Origin: Ifrita kowaldi
Lineage: Eukaryota; Chordata; Aves; Passeriformes; Cinclosomatidae
DNA: 64,000 nucleotides
NCBI GenBank assembly: GCA_013398055.1
Contig: VZRS01006707.1
Coordinates: 135,963 to 199,962, forward strand
Direction of reading: 5' to 3'
Each line of letters starts with the position of its first letter. Within the stretch, counting starts at the first letter, position 1. Below are positions 13,106 through 23,480 of this stretch, piece after piece. The notes beneath the pieces were generated by a model. That model searched no databases. It saw only the letters and a program-made list of their open reading frames with translations, and was not told the DNA's origin. The position numbers were made by a program, and so were the translations under genes.

Positions 13106-16100
13106 AACAATTTTCACTTAGTGTGCCTAGAATTCCCCTTGAGAAATGAGAAGTTGTGGGAATTTTCCATGACATAAAGGAGTGAGTTTCATACTTAAAA
13201 AATAATTGTTACCACACACAGCCAGAAACTTTGTCACAGCAAGAGCCATTCCAGTTTGATTATATATCTCCTTGCATATTTCAAGAGAACCAGATCGACT
13301 GAGGGAAAGAGTTTACTTACAGGAGATTAGGTCTGTTCTGATCACTTACTATTTAACATCTTGATTTATTTTCTTTTCTCCTTTATCTTTTTTCTTTTTT
13401 TGAAAGTCACTGCTTCTTGTTGCCTCCAGTAAGCTCTGTCAGCTCCACTTTGACAACCATCTGAACACAACTGGTATTGCAACTGTCTTCAGTGGCTCTG
13501 ATTTTCAGAGAACAGCTGCTGAGAGCTTTCTAATGACTAGGGTTTTTTGGGGTTTCACAACACAACCACCCAAAAGCAACCGGATAGGCTTTAGTTCAAA
13601 TAGGGTTTGGGTCACTGACTTAATGGAACAGCACATTACGTCTTCAAAGACCTTGCAAGTATTTTTTAGCACAACATCTTTCACAAGTGAAGCAATTATT
13701 TTCAACCCATGCAAAAGTGTGGAGAAAATGAAAGAAGGCAGTGAGAAGCTACACAAATAGAAACTAGGCTCAAATCAGAGCTCAGGGCTCAGACATTCCA
13801 TGAGATTCTTGCAGCTTTTTTATTTATCTCATATGAGCTGAAGGGCAGCATCCATCTGTGAATACATGCCTAGTCCATGACAAAGGAAAGGTTAACTAGC
13901 CCATCTCAGTCCATGGTGAAATAGGAGGCTTAGATTGTGCACAACAATGTTCCTCTTGTCACTGGTCTTCAAATCCCATGTTTAGGACTCTCAATGACTA
14001 TTTGTAAAATACATAAGCAGCTAATCATAATACATAAGCTAATAGTATTTGCTATAATTTGCTAAATTAGGATAAATCTTCCATTGACTTGGCTTCTGAT
14101 CACTGGTCTCCCCAAGCTTCAAATGATGCGACCAAAGGCTGCTGCCATGTGTCTGATCGCTAAGCAGGACAGTAGGAAGACACCAAGCATTACTTGGTCA
14201 GCACTGTTCCACAGCAAAGCAAAGATTCGGGCACAGATGCTGGATCTAAGACTGCTGCACTATCTCATTTCAAATTAAAACAAGGTTCCCTAATCTCTCA
14301 TTGCACAATCTGGTAATACGTTTTGTAAACAGATGTGTAGTAGACAGCTGTTTTGTTTAACAACCAACTGAGAAAACCAGACTCTGGCATGTAGTAAATA
14401 AACTGATGAAATGTTAGCTTTTGAATTGCTTCTTTCAGAAATATCAGCCTGAAAGTATTGATGGAGCCATGTGTCTCCTCCTTAGCATTTGCATTTCTCT
14501 TCCGGAACACAGGTGAACTTCTCTGTTGCCAGAACATGTGAATGAAAAGCAGAAGCCATGCACTCTCCAGTCTGTATGCCACTAGTTTAGCTTACACAAA
14601 TATGATTTTAAAAAAGAAAAAACCAAAACTGTGGAGTTGTGGTGCAAAACTGCACTAATGGGCTATTTGTGAACAAGAATTGCAGGAGGAAGTACAAAGA
14701 ATAGTATCCTCACTTGAACCAATACTACCCGCCTCACAAAATCCTACTGACTCACCACAGGATTGTAACAGTTTTTCCTGCTTCCAGTCACTTAGCAGAG
14801 TCTGGTCAAGTTTTATGAGAATTTCAGTTGATACATTTGGGAAAATCTCTTTTTGACTTTCTCTGGGGGGAAAAAATAAAGAAAAATTCATTTCTGTATG
14901 GTTTTGTGGATTTAACATTTGCTTCCCTCATTTTTAGTAATCCTGAATAGGTAGAATGTCAGAAACATCATTCCACTATGCCTCCATATGGCCAAAATTA
15001 AAAATGAACAGCTGTCAAAAGTAACTTACTATTTAATGAGGAATCAGAAAACCAGAAGAAAAAATATAGTCTTTGTTCTTTTTTTTACAATACAGACTTA
15101 TTTCTCCTGGCAGACTGGTAAACTGAGTATTGTTTGCATTAAATTGCATGACTCTCAAAGTGTCAATGAATTACATGAGATTACCAGAACAGTGGAAAGA
15201 AATATTTTTTGAAATTTGTACACGTTCATATGCATGTATTTATTTGCACAGCATAGTAACTATTTAATATGATAAAGATTCCCAGATTAAAGCTCAGGAT
15301 TGCTGGAAATAACTCACACAGGGTTACTGTAATAAGGAAAATTCTTGAAAAGCATGGCATTTTTTCAAACACGCTTCTCTCTTTTTTAAAGAAAAAAATA
15401 ATTAAAAGAAAAAAATAAACCAACAACCTTATACCCAGCAATAAGCTCCATGCAAATCAACGGGTTATGATAGGAACTCCCCTCAGGAGCAAAGAGCACT
15501 AAAAATACTTAGCCTGAAACTGAAGTCATGATGATTCTTTTGCTTGGAGAAGCATGTCAGTCTAACATAGGTGTTCTCTGCAGCTTCCCTAACCCCAGCT
15601 GTACTTTTCAAGGATACAGATGACTCTGATGATAAGCCAGGCTGGCTCCACAGAGCACTTTGTTCATTCCCCAAAAGATCTGCTGCTCGAGGACTTGGTG
15701 TCAAGATAACTTACCTTGCTTTGCTTGCTATGCCCCGGGAGACTGAAAGAACTCCTGCTCCCAAGAGCTTTCATAAGAGATGTGTTTTTTAAAAGTCTGC
15801 TTAAAGTCAGGTGGTTTTGTCTGTTTCCCTGCAAGAGGACTGTTCCTGACAGTATTTATTTATTTCCAGAAGGTTTAGGTCAACATGCCTACTGTATTGA
15901 TCACACAGGCGTATCCTGATCTCACTTAGGCTGGAGTAAAGTAGATGAAATCACTCCACATTTAAACTAGCTCAATGATGCTTAGAATACAGCACACAGT
16001 TTTGTTGTATGTGAGCTAGCCTTCTCATATTTGCTTGGAGAGATACATCTGGGGGACTGTGAGGATTCTTCAGTGTTATCATTGTAATTTGTGCATTGCA

Positions 16101-16245
16101 CACAGATTCTGTGAACTCTTTCTTGCACTGTTGTTTTGCTGTTCATATAGACACAGTCACAAACCACCATGGAGAAAACCCTTCACAGAAATCAGGAGAC
16201 ACATTAGACTTCCACTGCTCTCTTTGATTGCGAAGGGTTTAAAAA

Positions 16246-16274
16246 TTAGCATGCCTGAGGATCAGGCATGTTAA
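16246..16274. repeat. Snap-back inverted repeat, 13-bp arms, 3-nt loop
   Basis: The left arm TTAGCATGCCTGA and the right arm TCAGGCATGTTAA pair at 12 of 13 positions, with loop GGA at 16259-16261. The single non-Watson-Crick position is G16249 against T16271. The very short loop and long arms suggest a small inverted duplication rather than a protein-binding palindrome. Confidence 0.8.
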
Positions 16275-16396
16275 CAAGACTGTAGGCAGTGCTGATTTAG
16301 AAACTGATAGCTAAAACATTAATCAGTCATTAAAAATTCACTTTTCTTTAACAGAACCAAAATTTAATGACAAATCTCCCTCCGTCAGAAAACAAG

Positions 16397-16414
16397 CAAA
16401 CAAACAAACAAACA
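16397..16414. repeat. CAAA microsatellite
   Basis: Four and a half CAAA units. The run merges into the 14-bp perfect palindrome ACAAACATGTTTGT at 16408-16421, whose halves resemble a forkhead core (TGTTTGT), though a simple repeat makes such a match easy. Confidence 0.85.
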
Positions 16415-18171
16415 TGTTTGTACATTAAATATGAAGCTGAGGCGAGAGGATAAATGATTTGTGTCAAACTTACTGTCAGGAGGAGGAAGGCACTTTATCA
16501 GAGCGACAGTTCAAGCACGTACGAACAAAGGTTGTCTTGTTCAAGAGCAGATTTGGAACACATTGTTCCAGAACAAATGATGATATGAGACAACAAAACA
16601 AGGAATTAAACAAGACATGTAGGAGCAAGGGGAGCAGGTAAACAAGTGAAATGGAAATATGAAAAGACTGAGTGACCATTTTGGGGAGAAAGGAAAAGTA
16701 CGGCTGGCAATCAGCCAGGGTGGGATTCAGTTCCATACTTACCAGCTTAAACTTCTTTTGCAGGTATTTATATCTGATTTTCGGTGTCCCCTTGGTGCTT
16801 ACTGAAGAGTTATGCTGAGTGGAGCCCAGAACTTGTGAGGGTAATGCCTGTCCATTCAAGGACACCATTTACCATGATGGGAGTTTAACGATCCACCTTA
16901 TCAGTAGACACCTACGTATTCACCTTTGTACATTAAAACACAGTTAAGTGTCCTGATCTTGAACATAATAGGCTGTGTTGAAATGGCAGGTGATGATGTG
17001 GCAGGAGCTGCTGTGAGATCTGACACTGGAAGCCAGGCAAACACTACATTAACCAGAGGAAAGGAGTGGATGGAGAAGGAAGCTTTAACCTTGAGAATGG
17101 CTGAAAGCAAGCAGGAACTGTCTCCTTCTCTTCCTCCCCACTCTAAACTGAATAAATTGGGAGGAAAATCAGATGAGGTAGCCTACGCTAAGGACACTGA
17201 AAGGGATATCATAATGTCCATTTAGTGTGGTTTAATTTACATATGCAGATATATTCCAGTCCATATATATAGACAAGTCAACCCTTAGAAGTATTTGTAC
17301 TGCTAAGTATTAAGAAAGCAAAGAAAAAGAACTCCACAAAACAAATCTAATATAATTAATATAGAACAAAAAAATATAATGTGACTTTAAATCTTAGTGC
17401 TACTCATATCTCATCTGCAGCAGTGCCTGTGACAATAAGGGAATGATACACATTCAGAGGCTGATGGTAAGCAGAGAGGATAGTCCTCAAGGTTCTTCAT
17501 TAGAGAAGAAAACATCACATTTCCAGATAGCACTTTTGCTGAACATGCTAGGCCATCTGCTCCTGAGGCTTTTGGTTTCATTTCAGGCACAACTGGCTTC
17601 AGCCCATCTCTAGCAGTGAATAAAAAGAAAGTTTCTAAAAAATGAATTACTGTCCCAAAACACAAATCACTTTTTGCAAATGTTGTGATAAAGTTTCCAA
17701 GCAATGCAAAGTGGGCTACCATATGTGCTAACCTCTCTGGACTGGTGAGGAGGGAGACTTTCCCACTGTAGCTCTCTGCAGCCATGTACATTTTCATTTT
17801 AATTTTAATATACCAGTATTAAAATCTATATTTGTTTTTCCTTTTTTGTTAGCCACTACTGGAAAAACACTTTTGTTCAGTTTAAATATCCAGGCTTAAC
17901 AACTGCTTTTCTTTTTCAAATCAGAATGTTAATTTCAGTAATTCTAGAATGCAGCAAAAAAGGACACACATTTCACATTGTTTGGAAGTTACTTATGGAC
18001 ATTTTTTACTGTGCTTTCTCACTTGAAACAGGACCATCATTGACTCAGGATCAGGTCAGACAGCTGCTCAAAACCTCCATGGGTGGGATAAACTGATTTC
18101 TCTGTATAACCTTTACCACTGCTGCATTACTCTCCTGTTTCCTAAAGACCAACCTGGCATCCCAAGCCACA

Positions 18172-18262
18172 GCTTGAGTTTACTGTTTGCTTTCAATAAA
18201 CAATGTGTTATTTTGTTTTGTTTTGTTTTCTTGAAAGCAAACTCTGTAAGAGCAATTCAAGC
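18172..18262 (+). other. Imperfect long hairpin of unknown role
   Basis: The stem consists of GCTTGA (18172) with TCAAGC (18257), TTAC (18180) with GTAA (18246), and a perfect 12-bp block GTTTGCTTTCAA (18185-18196) with TTGAAAGCAAAC (18231-18242). Internal loops are asymmetric (1 by 3 and 2 by 7 nt) and the terminal loop is 34 nt, containing a TTTTG run. In all, 22 base pairs over 91 nt. The asymmetric loops and large terminal loop are poor for a microRNA precursor, and no known microRNA seed was recognised. It may be a chance fold or a decayed inverted-repeat element. Confidence 0.4.
18211..18229. repeat. TTTTG microsatellite
   Basis: Nearly four TTTTG units in the terminal loop of the hairpin at 18172-18262. 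Confidence 0.85.
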
Positions 18263-21200
18263 ATCAAATCCCTTGATCAACGAAAGTCAGGTAGAACCTA
18301 AGTGACACAGGTTCTGTCAGCTCATTGGAACTAAAGACTTCTGGATGCAGCACTTATTGATAATCCTGCGCCGCAAGCATTTCCATCCTATGAGCAGTAT
18401 CAGAAGGGATTGTCAGAGAAAATAAACTATCTGGTTTTGACCTAGTGTAAGTTACTGCTTTTCAAAATGCCATACATCTGAAAGAGAGGCTGATTGAGGT
18501 AGTGGAGATGTTGGAGATCAGTACTCTGCTTGTCGCAGGAAAGACAGCAGGGCACTGCTGGGTCTGTGCTGCTGAGTATTACCCGTAACTTGTCTCAAAA
18601 GGCATTTCCTGAGTGTTTTGGCAAACTAAGCACTAACTGCTCTGTAAGTTTACACCAAAAATTTGACATAGGTGATTCAAACTTCCCATATAGTAATCTG
18701 TACCTAATTAAAAATGGCATTTGTGGTTCATCAGTGGCCTCCTGACACTGAAAGAGCAGGTGTTTTGTTGACATTTTAAGATCGGGATGATCTTTGAATT
18801 TGAAATTCTCTCTCAGTGCTATAGCCTGCTGACTGCCAAATTGCAGCACTGAGAAGCCTTTTAGCAAGGGAGGACAGTGTGAGCTGGGCTTTGAAAAGAC
18901 ACTTGACTTGTTTTGACTGGTTTGAGTAATCTGGAATCTAGTTCCATGTTTTGTTGAACCTATATTACCTCTTGGTCAAAACAAGCACTACCTGTGCGAG
19001 GCAGCTGTTTATAGAGGTCATCAAATGAATTTGCAGACTTGGACTGCTCAGTCCAAGCTGAAGAACCAAGGCTCTTGACTCTTTGGATCAATCTGAACAA
19101 CTCAGTAGTTGAAGCGCCTTGTCAGGAAAGACACAGCTCCTTCTATACAGAACTGTTTGCTGAGATGTGTGAATAGTCTTACACTGCTATGTGACCCGTG
19201 TTATTGCCTTTTCCTGAATGTACGGAAGAACTTCAGCCTTGAGGGACTCTGACCTGGTACCTTTCCAAGGCACAATGCTGGACCAGACCCAAAGATTTAA
19301 GGTGGAGCTGAGGCACCCAGCCCCCAGGCTGGAGCAGCTCTTTGCCAAGATGTTGGAGCCATAATACAGGTACACTTTGGACTCACATGCTCAAAGCTAA
19401 GTGTGACCAAAAAAACCTTTCAAGATTAAGGCTAAGGGCCAAGTGTTTAGCAGAATCAGACATTTCTAACTCCAATCATTATTATACATAAACAAGACCT
19501 ATAAATGCATATGGGAGGATATTAATAGGGTCATAATAATAATAATAAGTCCATAGTTACAATACTAAATATTACAGTAAAATCAGGTGTTTGGGAAGGA
19601 CCACAGTTTCTCATTGTTCCAAGCAGAAGCACAATATCCCTTGGTTATAGGAGACAGCCTTTACACAAATTATTCTGCAAACAATTTCTGCAAGGGTCTA
19701 GTTGCTTATACTACCGCTTTTGATAGAAATTACTTCCTAAAAAAAAAGAGTGGGCCACTTGTGATAGCCAGTATGATGATACACACTTTTCAGAGTTTCG
19801 GGTCATAGCCCCATCCTGACATACCTGTATTGCAGACAAGAGAGAGAGACACTTGCATACCAGGTGATGAATGATGTGGTTGTTGCCTCGCTCCATTTGC
19901 TGTCATCTAGAGATGATATATTAGTCAGAAAATGGAAAAGTTATTCGCAAACACTTTCAACAGAAGTCCTTATTTTCATGTCTGCAATAACTAGCCCTAA
20001 TTGTTAAGCAATGAATGAGTGAGAAGTGCCAGAGTTATTCACATCTTCTGGATATAATTTCAGAGTGTGTTTTCTCCTGTCCATTTTAGGAGACAAACAG
20101 CTCACTTGAAACTCAACATGTTGCACTGCCAATAAATCACAACATAAAGTGCTTTGATTTACTGTCAGTTAAAATTCTTTTTAAAATAAAAGTGAATTGA
20201 CACACTGAATTTTATTTAGTAGTTTTTTCTATAATTTCCTAAGTTTTTGCTTACAAAAACAGTGTAGAAAGATACATACCATTGTATGGAGAAAATATTT
20301 GCCTAGTATTTGACTTTCTGTAAACTTTTAAGGGCAAAATTTTATGATTCAGAAAAGAAAAAACACTTAACAATTCCTGCACATATTTTACTGCTTTCGA
20401 AATTGTTGAGATAGAAACTTACAAAGGTATCGATTTTAATAGGTGTTAGAATAATATGCCATTTTCCAGCAGATGAATAATTATACTATTACACTTTTCT
20501 GCTTCATGAAGATTTCCCCTGACTTTGGTAGGAATTCTAAATGTGAAAGACATACAGGCTGAAGTCCTTGGTGTTGTTCTCAGTGCTGAGATAGTATCTG
20601 TTACAAGCGCAAAATTTCCAGCAGATGCCTCTCACTATGTCATTGAACTTCAGTAGTCTCTCAGTTTGAGTTCAATGAGACCATTCAGGCTTTTAAAGAT
20701 AATGATAGTGATAGACGGGATGAAGACCAAATTTTTTCTCAAACATACATATAATGAAAAATGCAACTTAAAGATTTACAGAATGAAATTATTTATTGGG
20801 ATATTTAAGCACATAACCTGATATAAACAGATCCTTAAAGCAAACATTTTTTGTTCTCCTCCACAGGCCGAGCACTGGGTTAGAAATCTAAATGCAAATA
20901 GAACTAAACTCTAATTTTGAGAGAAGCTCAAGAAGCGTAAAATTTATCAGTTATTCAGTACCACTAATTAGGTATTTCCTTTACTTTTTAAAAGTAATTT
21001 ACCTAGGAAAAAAATGCATGGAATTCTAAGGGTAATTCCAATATAATACCACAGAAGTGTAAATAGGTGTAACAGAAGTGAATAAAGAATTCAACAGAAA
21101 ATGATCCTGGTATCATGATGTTTTCAACCTGCCTATGTCATGTAATATAAAATTGGGTCTAAGATGATAGAAAAATCTGTAAGTTATCAGAAAAAATAAT

Positions 21201-21504
21201 GGGAAAGACTTGTTTTTCAATTAAATGGGACCTTTTCCAAAATAAGGAAAGAACTATGATAATTTATATTCTGAATATATACAAGTTTGAAATTTATAAG
21301 GGCCTATTAAATACATATATATCCATTTAGTGCTAGTGAATTTAATACGAGGGCATAATGGATGTTGGGATGGCACATCTTTGAAGCTGATGCAACTGGT
21401 TACTGACCTTCACAGGTTCTCCTCCTACAAATGCTGGAGCAGTGATGCTTTTATCGGGAGTAATGGGAGAAAAAAACTCACAACCCAAAACACAGCTCAC
21501 CCAG

Positions 21505-21722
21505 AAATTAAAACTGGGGAATGTGGGCAGGAAGATACCATTGTGTAGTGGGTGTTTCTGGAAGCAGAGGCCAGCTGTGATCCCTCTAAGTGTTCAAGGC
21601 CAGGTTGAATGGAGCTCTGAGCACCCTGGTCCAGTGAAAGGCGTCCCTGCTCACAGCAAGGGGGTTAGAACTAAATGATCTTTGAGGTCTCTTCCAACCC
21701 AAGTCGTTCTATGATTCTGTGA
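21505..21722 (+). mobile_element. CR1 LINE, short 3' end
   Basis: Sense-oriented CR1 3' terminus. GTGTTCAAGGCCAGGTTGAA at 21590 is the diagnostic ORF2-end block, followed by GAGCACCCTGGTCCAGTGAA, the 3' UTR block CTAAATGATCTTTGAGGTCT at 21671, and the end TTCTATGATTCTGTGA at 21707-21722. Upstream of 21540 the match is weak and includes a deletion relative to the remembered consensus, so the left edge is approximate. It lies about 540 bp upstream of a separate CR1 5' fragment in the same orientation. Confidence 0.88.
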
Positions 21723-22261
21723 TCTGCAAAAGAGAAACAGTCAGAATATCAAGCAGAGAGCAAAATCAGGGAACAATGGACCTGGCAGAAGAAAAAGAAA
21801 TAACGGCTGGAGGAAGGTTTGGAAATGCAAACAATGGAAACACCCAATTTTAGTCTGAGCTGGAAATCAGGCCTTTGCTCTCTGTAGAGAAAAGGTTTGC
21901 ATCAAGGAAATGTCATAACCCATACACCACCAATTTTCCTTCCCATAAGGAAAGTCACAATATGTTTTCAAGGCAAACAATTATTTTACTTTTTTAAATA
22001 CTACTTTCCTGGTTAGGGAATTTTTTAATTTATTCTCACTTGCTTAATTTATAGTAGCCATTTATTTGATTGTTGTTTGTGAGCTCCATTTTGGCCTGGT
22101 TTTCCACACTCATGTGGGATATGACCAGAAGCCTCTGCTGCTTTGGTTCAAACACTGACATCTGCATCTGACAATATATTATTTTGACTCCTCCAGCTTT
22201 TGCAGGGTATAACTCAGAGTATGAAATCATCATTTGAATTAAAATGTGGTTAAGTCCACAA
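21723..22261. other. Unique DNA between two CR1 fragments
   Basis: Unremarkable AT-rich sequence separating a CR1 3' end from a CR1 5' end. No gene or repeat recognised. Confidence 0.5.
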
Positions 22262-23480
22262 AACGGCCATGACTGAGGGAAAGCCCAGGGGGTGAGATTG
22301 AGCTGTACAGGGGGGTTCTCCTGTTCAGGAACACCTGCAGCAGCCCCGAGCCTTGTCAGGATCTGGAAGCCTTCAGCAGCTAATCAGGTGAGGAAGGGGC
22401 AGTGCCAGGACCAGCCATGGGAGATTTAAATGGTTCCAGGGCCCATGAGCAACCTGGAGTGTGGCACATCAGTTTGCACAGTAGTTCACGCAAGAAGGGC
22501 TCCTCTCCAACCATTCAGGTGGAGCTGATAGAGGCAGCAAATGGACTGAGTACCTGGTAAGGAAGAGCAAAGAGATCCTTTTAGCCCCAGTGTTATTAGC
22601 ATAATAGTTTAAGCTTCCTTAGTTGTGGTGTTGACACGCCGTCAAGCTCGACCCCCTGTAGCAAGGGTCACTGACCCAGCCATCTCAGAGGCCTCCAGGC
22701 AGCCAGACCTGCTGATGGTAAATGCAGCTCTCCAGGTCACAGGCTGCCAGGAGTGCCTGATGCTTCTTTGCGAGGTTAGGATGACAAGGAGTTGTTTTGC
22801 AGAATGTGAGCTGTGTTTGAGGAGCTGTGTTGCCAGGTGAAGGAGCTACAGGAAGAAGTGAACAGGCTATGCAGTATTGGAGTGAACGAGCGAAAGAGAG
22901 ACTAATTCTTTTCAGCAACATTACAGTCTCAGACTCCCAGGAGTCTTGAACCTCCGTTGTGGTGAAGAAGCAGATGGACTCAGAACCCTGCAGGGTAATT
23001 AGCCAAAGGACTGTTAGCCAAGGGTCTGTTAAAGATGAAGGCTGGAGGCACATCCCAGCACGTACCAAGAAGAAGGTTCCTCCTTCTCTGAATTTGACAA
23101 GTAGGATTGGTACCTTTTACAACAGGTATGGGGCTCTGGATCTAGAAGACCAAACAACTGATGAGGTGGGCAAAGATCCTTCTGGGGTGGTGGGGCATCC
23201 TGAGACAACCCCACCTGCACCCTGCATCAAGACCTCCCCTGTTAACAGGAAAAGAAGGGTAGTTGTAATAGGAGACTCCCTTCTAAGGGGAAGGGAGGAT
23301 CTGATATGCAGACCCAACTCACAGGGAGGTCAGCTGTCTCCCAGGGGCTCGGATAAGGGACATTACTGGAAAACTCTCCAGTCTAGTAAGGCCCTCTGAT
23401 TACTATCTACTATTGGTTGTTCAATCTGGCAGCAATGAAATAAAAAAGAGAAGTCTGAGAGCAATCAAAAGAGACTTCAG
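22262..23480 (+). mobile_element. CR1 LINE 5' fragment: leader plus ORF1, 3' part missing
   Basis: Unlike the other CR1 copies here, this is the front of an element. The part from 22625 encodes a broken ORF1 with the CR1 esterase motif. The GC-richer part upstream (22262-22624), with blocks such as GGGAGATTTAAATGGTTCCA at 22420 and GCACAGTAGTTCACGCAAGA at 22476, is taken as 5' leader because it runs without a break into ORF1. Homology stops abruptly at about 23480 inside ORF1; the rest of ORF1, all of ORF2 and the 3' end are missing. Either a deletion removed the 3' part or the copy arose by an unusual integration. The leader assignment is less sure than ORF1. Confidence 0.72.
22625..23480 (+). 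pseudogene. CR1 ORF1 remnant with SGNH/GDSL-type esterase motif
   Basis: ORF1 of CR1 elements encodes an RNA-binding, self-associating protein that in this family carries an esterase-like domain. Here the likely start is GTG at 22625 (probably a mutated ATG), giving VLTRRQARPPVARVTDPA. A cysteine-containing segment (ECELCLRSC) and a probable coiled coil (QVKELQEEVNRLC, near 22837-22875, in a shifted frame) follow. From 22959 to 23399 the frame is open and contains TFYNRYGALDLED and then the esterase nucleophile block KRRVVVIGDSLLRG at about 23251. After a frame change at about 23395 it continues with SDYYLLLVVQSGSNE and RSLRAIKRDF. The Asp-His end of the domain is absent. Multiple frameshifts mean it makes no full protein. 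Confidence 0.78.

Larger units (their letters stand above)
13106..21504. other. Unique non-coding DNA with a few simple repeats and hairpins
   Basis: Long AT-rich stretch with no recognisable exon, RNA gene or transposon. The open frames, up to about 130 codons (16476-16868 and 17411-17797, minus strand), show no domain and no flanking splice signals I would trust. Small items are listed separately: a CAAA run at 16397, a snap-back inverted repeat at 16246, a TTTTG run inside a long hairpin at 18172-18262, and a short AAT run at 19533-19548. An 8-bp inverted repeat at 19038-19057 is unremarkable. Confidence 0.6.

Noticed and set aside
17411..17797. 128-codon minus-strand open frame
   Set aside because: Translation looks protein-like in composition but matches no family I know, and no splice or start evidence accompanies it.
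18494..18516. TGAGGTAGT word resembling a let-7 seed
   Set aside because: The sequence after the seed does not follow let-7 and I found no complementary arm for a precursor hairpin.
19038..19057. 8-bp inverted repeat CTTGGACT/AGTCCAAG with 4-nt loop
   Set aside because: Stems this short with short loops are expected several times by chance in this window.
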